Positions 1 through 8,291 are shown, counted from the first letter of the stretch. The stretch is DNA of 25,961 nt from Pelotomaculum sp. (GCA_022839445.1 JALHFC010000011.1:1-25961), one strand, 5' to 3'. Numbers and translations are program-made. Notes: generated from the sequence alone by a model not told the origin.

Positions 1-1
1 G

Positions 2-202
2 ATGAACAAGTACCGGATTATCACCGCCTATACACTAAACAACCCTAACGTAATCAGGCTGGAACCGCCCTTGAACGTGACTAAAGAAGAAATGGACATA
101 CTCCTGCAGGCCATTGAGGATATCCTTTCCACACATAAAGGATTCCTTAGCATGGCCGCGTCCGGCGCCAAAACCATCTTTAAATCGCTGATAAACAAGT
201 AA
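2..202 (+). CDS. C-terminal fragment of class-III (PLP) aminotransferase
   Basis: This is the last 66 residues of a protein whose start lies to the left of the window; the reading frame is open to the edge. The segment around AYTLNNPNVIRLEPPL matches the C-terminal small-domain signature of class-III pyridoxal-phosphate aminotransferases of the acetylornithine/putrescine type, where the substrate is usually an omega-amino acid or diamine. The last 25 residues or so (GFLSMAASGAKTIFKSLINK) form a tail beyond the usual domain end. The catalytic lysine and PLP-binding residues lie outside the window, so substrate specificity cannot be judged. The gene is convergent with mtaD and separated from it by a terminator hairpin. 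The ATG at 2 is probably an internal Met. Confidence 0.75.
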   Translation: MNKYRIITAYTLNNPNVIRLEPPLNVTKEEMDILLQAIEDILSTHKGFLSMAASGAKTIFKSLINK

Positions 203-231
203 AAAACGGGAGCACGGGGACGGTGCTCCCG
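201..231 (-). terminator. Rho-independent terminator of the mtaD operon
   Basis: A perfect 9-bp stem, CGGGAGCAC (207-215) paired with GTGCTCCCG (223-231), has a 7-nt loop. On the minus strand it is followed by six T residues (complement of A201-206). It sits 6 nt beyond the mtaD stop. On the plus strand no T-run follows, but the stem could still help stop the aminotransferase transcript. Confidence 0.85.
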
Positions 232-236
232 CGCTG

Positions 237-1565
237 TTATTTGCCGACTAGCCTGTCAGCGCACATTTGCGCTTCGGCCATGACTTTTTTCTCGTCTATG
301 GTTAGCACCCGCCTGCCTTCCATTACAATTTCACCGTTAATGATTACTGTGTCCACGTCGGCGGACTGGGCGGAATAAACCAGGTGGGCGATGATATCAT
401 GCTGTGGGCAGAGATGGGGACGGCGCAAGTCTACTAGAATTAGATCGGCCTTCATACCTGTCTTTAGCATCCCTACATCTGGCAGGCCCAGTACCCGCGC
501 GCCGCCGCTGGTAGCCATTTGTAACGTCTTAAAGGAAGGCATTGCCATTGGATCGCCGCATGCTACCTTCTGCAGCAGAGCCGCGCAGTGCATTTCCTCC
601 ATCATGTCAAGGTTGTTATTGCTTTCCTCCATCATGTCAAGGTTGTTATTGCTAGATGCCCCGTCCGTACCCAGACCAACCATAACACCGGACTTGAGCA
701 TCTCTTCCACCGGCGATATACCGCTGGCCAGTTTCATATTGCTTTCCGGGCAGTGGGCCACCCCTACTTTTTTTTCAGCCAATACTTCTATGTCACCTTT
801 GTCCAGGTATACACAGTGGGCAGCCAGTGTCGGCACTTCAAAAATGCCTACGGCATCCAGGTGCCGGACCGGAGTTGTGCCGTAATTTTCCTGGATTTGC
901 TGTACTTCATCTTTTGTTTCAGCTACGTGGATATGAATACCTACACCGTAACGGGCGGCTAATTCAATGACTTTTTTTAAATATTCGGGCGGGCAGGTAT
1001 ATGGGGCGTGTGGACCAAACATGGTTGTAATCCTGCCGCCGGCCTGGCCATGCCATTCTTCGACCAGCCTAATGTTTTCATCAACCGCCTTCCCGGCGCC
1101 CGGTCCTACGCCAACCATACCGCGGGAAAGGCAGGCCCGCATTCCGCTTTCTTCCACGGCGCGGGCAACCTGATTCATCTCAAAATACATGTCGGCAAAA
1201 GTCGTTGTTCCGGACTTAATCATTTCCAGACAGCACAGCATTGTTCCCCAATAGAAATCCTCGCTTTGCATCTTAGCTTCCAGGGGCCATATTTTTTCGT
1301 TAAGCCATTTCATCAGCGGCAGATCGTCTGCATAGCTGCGCAGCAGGGTCATGGCAGCGTGGGTATGGCAGTTAACCAGGCCCGGCAGAGCGACCATACC
1401 GGCGCCGTCAATTTCACGCCCGGCGACAAATCCGGCCGGTATCGCATTATGCAAACCCACAGCAGCAATACGATCCCCTGCAATGGCAATAATTCCGTCA
1501 GATATGACACTGTCATGACTTTCCATTGTTAAGACAGTAACCCCGCGAATCAGGATATTGCTCAA
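237..1565 (-). CDS. mtaD: 5-methylthioadenosine/S-adenosylhomocysteine deaminase with internal duplication
   Basis: A metal-dependent amidohydrolase that deaminates methylthioadenosine or S-adenosylhomocysteine (and possibly adenosine) to the inosyl compound, in the cytosol. The 442 residues show the full metal and catalytic set: HTH (H67, H69), HIHVAE (H211, H213, E216), H250, H271 and the GTDG aspartate D301. Directly after D301 the segment SNNNLDMMEE occurs twice (residues 305-314 and 315-324), from a perfect 30-bp tandem duplication; the family has it once. Without it the protein would be about 432 residues, the normal size. The frame is kept, but ten extra residues next to a metal ligand may harm activity. 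The gene is the last of mtnP-mtnA-ahcY-mtaD and is followed by a terminator. Family assignment is firm; the exact substrate is inferred from the neighbours. Confidence 0.9.
   Translation of the reverse strand: MSNILIRGVTVLTMESHDSVISDGIIAIAGDRIAAVGLHNAIPAGFVAGREIDGAGMVALPGLVNCHTHAAMTLLRSYADDLPLMKWLNEKIWPLEAKMQSEDFYWGTMLCCLEMIKSGTTTFADMYFEMNQVARAVEESGMRACLSRGMVGVGPGAGKAVDENIRLVEEWHGQAGGRITTMFGPHAPYTCPPEYLKKVIELAARYGVGIHIHVAETKDEVQQIQENYGTTPVRHLDAVGIFEVPTLAAHCVYLDKGDIEVLAEKKVGVAHCPESNMKLASGISPVEEMLKSGVMVGLGTDGASSNNNLDMMEESNNNLDMMEEMHCAALLQKVACGDPMAMPSFKTLQMATSGGARVLGLPDVGMLKTGMKADLILVDLRRPHLCPQHDIIAHLVYSAQSADVDTVIINGEIVMEGRRVLTIDEKKVMAEAQMCADRLVGK
594..653. repeat. Perfect 30-bp tandem duplication inside mtaD
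   Basis: Bases 594-623 and 624-653 are identical; the identity at an offset of 30 runs from 593 to 623. The unit is exactly ten codons, so the frame is preserved. Perfect identity points to a very recent duplication by slippage or unequal exchange, or to an assembly artefact. Confidence 0.95.
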
Positions 1566-1628
1566 TTTTAATCACCCCGGATAACGTTTTTGCTTATATA
1601 AAAACCATGACACCCGATAACCCGCCTT

Positions 1629-2903
1629 TTATTCCCCCCACTCGTTCAAGTAAGCCTGCTGTTTTGAGGTCAGGCTGTCGATCTCAACCCCCATTGCCTT
1701 TAGCTTCAAGCCGGCCACCCTATGGTCGATTTCCTCCGGAACGCGGTACAGTTTCTTCTCTATGCTACCGGCATTTTCCATTATGTACCTGGCTGAAAGG
1801 GCCTGGATGCCGAAGGACATATCCATGATTTCAGTTGGGTGGCCGTCCCCGGCGGCCAGGTTTACCAGCCGGCCCTCGGCTAAAAGGTAAATTTTACGGC
1901 CGCCCGGCATGTCGAACTGTTCGATGTCCCGGCGCGCCTGCCTGCGGGCATGGGCCAATTCCGCCAACTCCGGCTTGTTGATCTCCACGTCGAAATGCCC
2001 CGCGTTGGCGAGGATTGCCCCGTCTTTCATCTTTTCATAATGCGCCCTGCCCAGGACATCCCGGCAGCCCGTCACAGTTATAAAAATATCCCCTTTACCG
2101 GCTGCTTGTATACTATCCATCACCTGATAACCATCCATGCAGGCTTCTATAGCTTTGATAGGGTCTACCTCGCACACAATGACCCTGGCGCCCAGGCCCC
2201 TGGCGCGCATGGCAACTCCCTTGCCGCACCAGCCATATCCCAGCACAACTGCGGTCTTCCCGGCCACTACCAGGTTTGTAGTGCGCATGATCGCGGACCA
2301 CGCTGACTCCCCGGTACCGTAACGGTTGTCGAAAAGGTACTTGCAAAAAGCGTTGTTGACCGCCAGCATGGGAAAAAGCAGCAGGCCGTCCCGCTCCAAC
2401 GCCTCTAGCCTCCTAACACCGGTGGTTGTCTCTTCACACCCGCCCAGGATTTCCGCAGCCTGGTCCTTTCGCACAGTATGCAGCAGGTTTACCAGATCCC
2501 CGCCGTCATCAATAACCAACTGCGGTCCCGTGTCGAGCACATGAAGCAGGTGTTCCCTATATTCAACGTCGGTAGCATCGTACCAGGCGTACACTTTTAT
2601 ACCCGCAGCGGCTAGGGCGGCGGCTACATCGTCCTGTGTGGACAGAGGGTTTGAGCCGGTGATCGCCACTTTGGCCCCTCCCGCCCGGATTACCTCAGCC
2701 AGGTAGGCCGTCTTGGCCTCCAAGTGGATGGACAGGGCCACACGGATTCCTTCAAAAGGACGGTCCCGCTCAAATTCCCCTCGGATAGCGTTTAGCACGG
2801 GCATATGCGCACTTACCCAGTCAATCTTCAGCCTCCCACCCGGAGCAAGGCCAATGTCTCTCACAATATAATCAGGCATTTCGATCTGGTTTCTAAAATC
2901 CAT
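1629..2903 (-). CDS. ahcY: Adenosylhomocysteinase (SAH hydrolase)
   Basis: NAD-dependent enzyme that splits S-adenosylhomocysteine into homocysteine and adenosine, removing the product inhibitor of methyltransferases. The 424-residue length fits the shorter form found in archaea and many anaerobes. Visible features are the SNPLSTQDD substrate loop (84-92), IDDGGDL (131-137), the lysine before FDNRYGTGES (K188, then 191-200) and the NAD-binding Rossmann motif GYGWCGKG (222-229). The start is uncertain: ATG 2903 has no strong ribosome-binding site, and ATG 2879 (MPDYIVRDIG) is an alternative. A short GTG-led ORF upstream ends in a TAATG overlap with ATG 2903, which might allow coupling. It lies 87 bp after mtnA and upstream of mtaD in the same salvage operon. 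I looked for an SAH riboswitch in the gap and did not recognise one. Confidence 0.93.
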   Translation of the reverse strand: MDFRNQIEMPDYIVRDIGLAPGGRLKIDWVSAHMPVLNAIRGEFERDRPFEGIRVALSIHLEAKTAYLAEVIRAGGAKVAITGSNPLSTQDDVAAALAAAGIKVYAWYDATDVEYREHLLHVLDTGPQLVIDDGGDLVNLLHTVRKDQAAEILGGCEETTTGVRRLEALERDGLLLFPMLAVNNAFCKYLFDNRYGTGESAWSAIMRTTNLVVAGKTAVVLGYGWCGKGVAMRARGLGARVIVCEVDPIKAIEACMDGYQVMDSIQAAGKGDIFITVTGCRDVLGRAHYEKMKDGAILANAGHFDVEINKPELAELAHARRQARRDIEQFDMPGGRKIYLLAEGRLVNLAAGDGHPTEIMDMSFGIQALSARYIMENAGSIEKKLYRVPEEIDHRVAGLKLKAMGVEIDSLTSKQQAYLNEWGE

Positions 2904-2990
2904 TAAACCCGTAAGGCAGGTTTCACGCCCGCCCGTTAAACGGGCTGCGTGGCACAGGCGTCAAGAAACCAGGTCCTTCACCCCTTTCCT

Positions 2991-4040
2991 TTAACCTCCC
3001 GCAAATATTTTCATTAGATTCTCACGGTAAGTCGCACGCACAATTCCCCGGTCGGTGATAATAGCGGTAACCATGTGATGTGGCGTAATGTCGAAAGCCG
3101 GGTTCCAGACATTCACTCCAGCCGGGGCTAACGGGCGCCCGGCCATATGGGTTACTTCGGCAGGATCACGTTCTTCAATAGGTATTTCCCCCCCGGAGGT
3201 CAGGCTCATATCTATCGTAGAAACCGGCGCCGCCACATAAAAGGGCAGGCCGTGTTTTTCGGCTAATACAGCCAGGCTGTAAGTCCCGATCTTATTAGCT
3301 ACATCACCGTTAGCGGCAATACGGTCGGCGCCGACAATTACCAGGTCCACTTTCCCTTTCGCCATTAAATAACCAGCCATATTATCAGTAATCAACGTCA
3401 CCGGGATGCCCTCTCGGAGCAACTCCCAGGCCGTGAGCCTGGCGCCCTGCAACAGCGGCCTCGTTTCACCCGCATAAACGCTTACGGCTTTTCCCGCTTC
3501 CCGGGCCGCCCGGACTACTCCAAGAGCCGTACCGTATCCTGCCGTGGCCAGCGCGCCGGCGTTGCAATGAGTAAGAATGCGGGCCCCGTCCGGAATCAGC
3601 TCCTGCCCGTAACACCCCATCTTCCGGTTGTCCGCGACGTCCTCGCGGTAAATAGCATGCGCCTCACCAAGCAATATGTCATATAGCGCACCCGGATCTA
3701 CTGCCTCCACCGCGTACAACCTCTTAATTAGCCGGTCTAAAGCCCAGCGCAAGTTTACCGCTGTTGGCCGTGTTGCCGCCAGTTCACGGGCAGCAATCTC
3801 TACCCCGGCAATAAAATCTTCCCTGGAGGAGCGCGCCATGATATTTTTAGCCGCCAGGACAAGCCCGTACGCCGCGGCGGCACCGATAGCGGGGGCGCCC
3901 CGGACAGCCAGGCGCTTAATAGCAGCGGCAACGCCGGAATAGTCATAGCATTTCAGGTATCGCGTTTCGTGCGGCAGGGCAGTTTGGTCGAGTAATTCCA
4001 AAAAGCTTTCCTCAGCCTGCCAGCGCATTGTTTCAAGCAT
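2991..4040 (-). CDS. mtnA: Methylthioribose-1-phosphate isomerase
   Basis: Converts 5-methylthioribose-1-phosphate to methylthioribulose-1-phosphate, the step after MTA phosphorylase in methylthio salvage. It belongs to the aIF-2B/MtnA fold. The conserved RGAPAIG segment, the catalytic cysteine in HCNAGALATAGYGTALG and the catalytic aspartate in GADRIAANGD are all present. The frame is open to 4097, but I place the start at ATG 4040 (MLETMRWQ): it has AAAGGTG six nt upstream, it matches the usual N-terminus, and it avoids a 37-bp overlap with mtnP. This gives 349 residues, normal for the family. No mtnB, mtnC, mtnD or mtnW is visible nearby, so the fate of the product is unknown; in anaerobes it can enter an aldolase-type shunt (inference). 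Confidence 0.92.
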   Translation of the reverse strand: MLETMRWQAEESFLELLDQTALPHETRYLKCYDYSGVAAAIKRLAVRGAPAIGAAAAYGLVLAAKNIMARSSREDFIAGVEIAARELAATRPTAVNLRWALDRLIKRLYAVEAVDPGALYDILLGEAHAIYREDVADNRKMGCYGQELIPDGARILTHCNAGALATAGYGTALGVVRAAREAGKAVSVYAGETRPLLQGARLTAWELLREGIPVTLITDNMAGYLMAKGKVDLVIVGADRIAANGDVANKIGTYSLAVLAEKHGLPFYVAAPVSTIDMSLTSGGEIPIEERDPAEVTHMAGRPLAPAGVNVWNPAFDITPHHMVTAIITDRGIVRATYRENLMKIFAGG

Positions 4041-4060
4041 AGCCTGCACCTTTAGCCATT

Positions 4061-4799
4061 TTATATGCCCGCGTCGGGATCTAGCGCATGATGGCATTCA
4101 CAAACGCGGTCCTGGTCAATCCAGGCCAGGGATTGCGCCAAAAGTTTCCTTATGTTTTCCCTGTTTCGCATCATCACATCTACGACTTCGTGATGGATAA
4201 GGCGGGTGGGAGAAATACCCGCGGCGTAGTTTGTAACCATAGCAACGGCGGCGTAACACATCTCAGCCTCCCTGGCCAGGGGGACCTCCGGCACTCCCGT
4301 CATACCCACCAGGTCGCCTCCCAACCGGTTGTACATCTTTATTTCGGCGGCGGTTTCAAAACGCGGCCCTTCACAGCAAACATAGACACCGGTCGGGTGA
4401 AATATAACACCGGTGCTCTTTGCGGCGCGGAGGAGGACATCCCTGAGCCCGGGACAGTAGGGGTTGGTCATGTCGGTATGAATTACTCCGGCTGCGCCCC
4501 CGTCAAAAAAGGTACTTTGGCGGCTTTTTGTAAAATCTAAAAACTGGTCAATAAATATGAACTGCCCGGGCTGCATAAAGGGGTTTAAAGAGCCTACCGC
4601 ACAAGTCGCCAGAATATTCTTTACCCCGATCTTTTTCAAAGCGTTGATATTAGCGCGGTAGTTGACCAGGTGGGGCGGTACTGAGTGATCAAGCCGGTGG
4701 CGGTTTAAAAAGTGTGGAAACTGTTTCATCCCGGATGTTGGACATAAGATCCGGGTTGTAAACACCGGTGCCACCAATCACTGCAATTTTCACATTCAC
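4061..4799 (-). pseudogene. mtnP: Disrupted methylthioadenosine phosphorylase
   Basis: MTA phosphorylase (purine nucleoside phosphorylase family 2) makes adenine and methylthioribose-1-phosphate from MTA. Translation should start at GTG 4799, 8 nt after an AGGAGG site (4808-4813). That frame gives VNVKIAVIGGTGVYNPDL and on to RDETVST (the phosphate-binding GGTG is present) but stops at TGA 4691-4689. From about 4710 on, the frame shifted by one continues with LNRHRLDHSVPPHLVNYRANI and stays open to 4061 with all later family motifs (VGSLNP, DQFLDFT, CEGPRFET, GMTGVPE). Between VST and FLNRH, the 16-18 residues normally found in the family are missing. So an out-of-frame deletion of about 50 bp, not only a frameshift, separates the two halves. 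A TTG at 4777 in the second frame gives a 238-residue product without GGTG. It is either a pseudogene or an assembly error. Confidence 0.8.
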
Positions 4800-4891
4800 G
4801 CAAACTACCTCCTGTCTCCAAAATCTAACCTTATCATACATCTATAGATACTATAAAAACAGCTTTATTTCCATCCCACCTAACGCTTTGA

Positions 4892-5149
4892 TCAGCCTAT
4901 CAAGCCATCTTCCGAAAGCCTCTCAAAGTAAAGGCGGGTGTCGAGGTGGCATTGCGGGCAGAAAAAAAGATGGACACAACGCCCACCTCGCCCATCATTA
5001 TCCCCGTCCTCATAAATATCCTGATCCAGGTAGGCGCTGTAATTATCATAATAGTCCTGTATGACGCCGCCATCCGACATTAGCCGGCCACAACGGGGAC
5101 AATATTTTTGTACTGTAATGAGGCTGTTGCATACCGGGCAAACCGGCAT
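4892..5149 (-). CDS. Small zinc-ribbon protein, unknown function
   Basis: An 85-residue protein with two Cys pairs at the N-terminus (CPVC at 4-7, CPRC at 17-20), forming a probable zinc ribbon. A further C58 and CPQC (64-67) lie near the C-terminus. Between them is a very acidic, Tyr-rich stretch (residues about 30-52, with YYDNYSAYLDQD). The two halves could each bind zinc or pair as one knuckle. The start at ATG 5149 has a GGTGG site upstream, and a TATAAT-like box lies at 5171-5176 on the minus strand, so it may be its own transcript. I do not recognise a named family; small zinc-ribbon proteins of this kind are common in Clostridia, usually as hypothetical proteins. Confidence 0.7.
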   Translation of the reverse strand: MPVCPVCNSLITVQKYCPRCGRLMSDGGVIQDYYDNYSAYLDQDIYEDGDNDGRGGRCVHLFFCPQCHLDTRLYFERLSEDGLIG

Positions 5150-5261
5150 TTTAACACCACCCGCGATAGAATTATATGTACAAAACTATATTTCCCCTGC
5201 AAGTTTAAATTATTTATCACCTATCAAGGAGCGCAATTTTAATTTTAACGGCGCCCACCCT

Positions 5262-6173
5262 TTATTCAAACAGCGCGTCCACAAACTCTCCTGGTGAAAA
5301 AGGCCGCAAGTCATCTATACCCTCCCCGATTCCAATCAGCTTCACCGGTATCTCTAGGGCCTGCTTAATTGCAATTACTACGCCCCCCTTAGAGCTTCCG
5401 TCCAACTTAGTGAGGGCGATGCCCGTTACCCCGACAGCCTCGCCAAAAATCTTGGCCTGGTTGACGGCATTCTGCCCGGTTGTGGCATCCAGTACCAGCA
5501 GCACCTCGTTGGGGGCTTCATACAATTCTCGGTTTAGCACCCGTTCGATTTTTTTTAATTCCTCCATCAAATTAGTTTTGGTATGCAACCTTCCCGCAGT
5601 GTCAATAATCAGAAGGTCGGCCCGGCGCGCCTTCGCCGCCTGCAGGGAATCAAAAGCCACGGCGGCAGGGTCGGAGCCTTCGCGGTGTTTAATCAAATCC
5701 ACACCCACACGATCCGCCCACACCTCCAGTTGATCGATGGCCGCCGCACGAAAGGTATCGGCAGCGCCCAGGATTACCTTTTTCCCTTCCGACTTATAAT
5801 AATATGCCAGTTTGCCGATAGTGGTGGTCTTTCCTACCCCGTTAACACCAACCACCATTATCACGGTTGGGGGCGAAAAGCTAAAATTTAAAGGCGCTGT
5901 CAGCGTACCCAGCATTTCCCTAATATGTTCTTTTAAAATAGGTTTTAGTTCACTTGCATCGTCAACTCGTCTCTCTTTTACGGTCCGCCGCGTCCGCTGA
6001 ACTAAATCCATAGCGGTATTAACCCCAACATCGGCTTGTACCAACGCGTCTTCCAGCTCTTCATACAGATCTTCGTCTATGGCCTTGCGGCTGTGTATAA
6101 TATTATCTATTTTTTCAACAAAACTCTGGCGAGTTTTGTTAAGGCTTTCTTTTAAACGGCTAAAAAATCCCAT
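5262..6173 (-). CDS. ftsY: Signal recognition particle receptor FtsY
   Basis: SRP receptor GTPase that docks SRP-ribosome complexes at the cytoplasmic membrane for co-translational insertion. The 303 residues comprise a short N-terminal amphipathic region, the helical N domain (about 20-90) and the G domain. GTPase motifs seen are GVNGVGKTTT (109-118), DTAGR (191-195) and TKLDG (255-259); the FtsY insertion box begins near GAADTFRAAA (137-146). As usual in Firmicutes it lacks the long acidic A domain of E. coli FtsY. The ATG start has AGGGGG upstream. It follows rnc directly with an 82-bp gap; in B. subtilis and most relatives smc lies between these two genes, and it is absent here. Confidence 0.95.
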   Translation of the reverse strand: MGFFSRLKESLNKTRQSFVEKIDNIIHSRKAIDEDLYEELEDALVQADVGVNTAMDLVQRTRRTVKERRVDDASELKPILKEHIREMLGTLTAPLNFSFSPPTVIMVVGVNGVGKTTTIGKLAYYYKSEGKKVILGAADTFRAAAIDQLEVWADRVGVDLIKHREGSDPAAVAFDSLQAAKARRADLLIIDTAGRLHTKTNLMEELKKIERVLNRELYEAPNEVLLVLDATTGQNAVNQAKIFGEAVGVTGIALTKLDGSSKGGVVIAIKQALEIPVKLIGIGEGIDDLRPFSPGEFVDALFE

Positions 6174-6255
6174 AACCAGTATTACCCCCTGTAGCGCGAT
6201 ATTCTAGGGTCCAGGTACCGGCTTAAAATAATTAATTTATTTAATCTAAAAACAA

Positions 6256-6969
6256 TTATAGCCCATTTATAAGACCGCTATCTGTAAGCGCCGATTTGGC
6301 GGCTTGCTGTTCCGCGTCTTTTTTGGAACGCCCGGCGCCCCTACCGGCTATTTCTCCCCTGTAAAACACTCCGGCTGTAAATATCTTATTATGGTCGGGC
6401 CCATCCTCTTTTAATATTACATACTGGACCTGCTCATTACCGCGCTGCTGGACAATCTCTTGCAACTCGGTCTTATAATCTCTTTCCAGCCGCCCTTCAA
6501 AAACATCCTTAAACACGGGCATCAGAAATTGAACAGCCAACCTGCCGGCGCACTCCAGGCCCTGGTCCAGGTAAATTGCCCCTAAAAGGGCCTCAAACGC
6601 ATCAGCCAGGATTGAAGGCCGCTCCCTACCCCCCGATCGCTCCTCGCCTTTTCCCATCCTGAGGCAGTTACCTAGTTCGAGGTCCCCGGCCACCCTGGCT
6701 AGGGACGGCTCGCATACAATCGCCGCCCTCATCTTGGTCAGTTCTCCCTCGTCCCAGTCCATATTGTAGCGATACAGGTAATCACTGACCACCAACTCAA
6801 GAACGGCGTCCCCTAAAAACTCCAGGCGCTGGTTGTTGATGACCCCATCCTGACGGTTTTCGTAAGTAAACGAGCTGTGAGTGAGCGCTTGGATAATAAA
6901 GTCCTCATTGCGCCAAGCAAACCCCAGCTTGTCCTTTAAACAGCCCAAAGCCTCTTTGTAACTTTGCAT
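6256..6969 (-). CDS. rnc: Ribonuclease III
   Basis: Double-strand-specific endoribonuclease that processes rRNA precursors and structured mRNAs. I prefer ATG 6969 (AGGTG six nt upstream) over GTG 6978, giving 237 residues. Numbered from GTG 6978, the RNase III signature RLEFLGDAVLEL lies at 51-62 with E53 and D57, and the second pair of metal ligands is in ILADAFEALLGA (D126, E129). A double-stranded RNA-binding domain fills the C-terminus (about 160-235) and ends with the typical SKKDAEQQAAKSAL helix. It lies 19 bp after fabF and before ftsY, the common Firmicute arrangement apart from the missing smc. Confidence 0.95.
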   Translation of the reverse strand: MQSYKEALGCLKDKLGFAWRNEDFIIQALTHSSFTYENRQDGVINNQRLEFLGDAVLELVVSDYLYRYNMDWDEGELTKMRAAIVCEPSLARVAGDLELGNCLRMGKGEERSGGRERPSILADAFEALLGAIYLDQGLECAGRLAVQFLMPVFKDVFEGRLERDYKTELQEIVQQRGNEQVQYVILKEDGPDHNKIFTAGVFYRGEIAGRGAGRSKKDAEQQAAKSALTDSGLINGL

Positions 6970-6988
6970 CGGTATCACCTATCGATAT

Positions 6989-8227
6989 TTAAAAATATCT
7001 TTTTATAACAAGCGTAGCGTTGTGCCCGCCGAAACCGAAAGAATTGGATAAGGCCACGTCCACGGTAGCTTTCCTGGCTATATTCGGGACATAGTCCAAA
7101 TCACATTCCGGATCAGGCTTTTCATAATTTATAGTGGGGGGGATAATTCCCCTATGAATGGCAAGCGCACAAACCATTGCCTCCAGGCCGCCTGCCGCGC
7201 CCAACAAGTGCCCGGTCATGGACTTGGTTGAGCTAATAGCGATATTGTAAGCGTTCTCCCCAAATACTTGTTTGATAGCCAGCGTTTCGGCTTCGTCTCC
7301 CAGGGGAGTCGCGGTAGCGTGTGCGTTAATATAATCAACTGAGCCGGGCTTTATCCCTGAATCTTTCAAAGCCTCTCTCATCGAGTTGGCCGCCCCATAG
7401 CCTTTAGGATCGGGCGCCGCAATATGATAAGCGTCACAGGTGCATCCATAGCCGGCTACCTCTGCGTAGATCCTGGCCCCTCTACCCCGGGCGTGTTCCA
7501 AAGTTTCCAACACCAATATGGCGGCGCCTTCTCCAATCACGAAACCGTCCCGATCAATTTCAAACGGCCGGCTGGCTTTTTCGGGCTCGCTGTTGCGGGT
7601 GGACATGGCCTTCATTGAGCAGAACCCCGCCATAGCCAGGGGCGAAATAGCCGCCTCGGCCCCCCCGGTAATCATCGCATCGACCTGACCCCATTGTAGC
7701 ATCTTAAAAGCATCGCCGATGGCATTGCTACCGGAAGCGCACGCCGACACACTGGTAATATTGGGCCCGTGCAAGTGGTAATTGATAGCCACCTGAGCGG
7801 CGCCGATATTTGCTATCATCATAGGCACAAATAACGGGCTAACCCTGCCCGGGCCTTTTTTCGCCAAAATTTTAGCTTGTTCCTCTAGCGTCTCGATGCC
7901 TCCCACCCCGGAGCCAAGAATGACACCAATCCTGTCCCTATTTTCATGGTTAAGATCTAGCGCAGCGTCTCTAACAGCCATGCCGGCTGCCGCTACCGCG
8001 AATTGGGTAAAGCGGTCCATACGCCGGGCTTCCTTTTTATCAAAATAATCTACCGGATCGAAACCCTTCACTTCGCCTGCAATTTTGGTGCTGTAACCTG
8101 ACGGGTCAAACCTTGTTACCGGCCCGATTCCGGAAACCCCGGCAGTCAGGGAGGACCAAAACTGTTCCAACCCTATCCCGACCGGGGATACAACCCCCAG
8201 GCCAGTAATTACAACCCGCTTTTTCAA
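6989..8227 (-). CDS. fabF: 3-oxoacyl-ACP synthase II (KAS II)
   Basis: Condensing enzyme of type II fatty-acid synthesis that elongates acyl-ACP with malonyl-ACP in the cytosol. The 412-residue protein is complete, with the Cys-His-His triad visible: C163 in [10 protein letters not shown]303 in [11 protein letters not shown] and H340 in [12 protein letters not shown]. The start is TTG 8227, matching the family N-terminus [10 protein letters not shown], with GGGAGAGG eight nt upstream. An ATG three bases further up is in another frame. It is separated from acpP by an intrinsic terminator, so its expression is probably lower than that of the upstream genes, or partly independent. Confidence 0.95.
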   Translation of the reverse strand: MKKRVVITGLGVVSPVGIGLEQFWSSLTAGVSGIGPVTRFDPSGYSTKIAGEVKGFDPVDYFDKKEARRMDRFTQFAVAAAGMAVRDAALDLNHENRDRIGVILGSGVGGIETLEEQAKILAKKGPGRVSPLFVPMMIANIGAAQVAINYHLHGPNITSVSACASGSNAIGDAFKMLQWGQVDAMITGGAEAAISPLAMAGFCSMKAMSTRNSEPEKASRPFEIDRDGFVIGEGAAILVLETLEHARGRGARIYAEVAGYGCTCDAYHIAAPDPKGYGAANSMREALKDSGIKPGSVDYINAHATATPLGDEAETLAIKQVFGENAYNIAISSTKSMTGHLLGAAGGLEAMVCALAIHRGIIPPTINYEKPDPECDLDYVPNIARKATVDVALSNSFGFGGHNATLVIKRYF

Positions 8228-8246
8228 CCATTATTCCTCTCCCTTC

Positions 8247-8275
8247 AAAAAAGTCCCGTGGTTTCCCCCGGGACT
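8247..8275 (-). terminator. Internal terminator between acpP and fabF
   Basis: The stem AGTCCCG (8252-8258) pairs with CGGGACT (8269-8275) around a 10-nt loop. On the minus strand it is followed by a six-T run (complement of 8247-8252). It lies 16 nt after the acpP stop and 19 nt before the fabF start. A partial terminator here would raise ACP mRNA relative to fabF-rnc-ftsY. Confidence 0.8.
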
Positions 8276-8291
8276 CATACCTTAAAAACAT

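Noticed and set aside
391..885. 164-codon plus-strand ORF
   Set aside because: Antisense to mtaD; its apparent repeat is only the mirror of the 30-bp mtaD duplication.
2904..2990. SAH or SAM riboswitch upstream of ahcY
   Set aside because: The gap is short, contains only a small GCCCGT-TAA-ACGGGC hairpin, and I could not match it to any known SAM/SAH riboswitch core.
4689..4720. Programmed ribosomal frameshift in mtnP at the CTTTTTAAAC run
   Set aside because: The run looks slippery, but a frameshift would not restore the 16-18 missing family residues; a deletion explains both the frame change and the shorter sequence.
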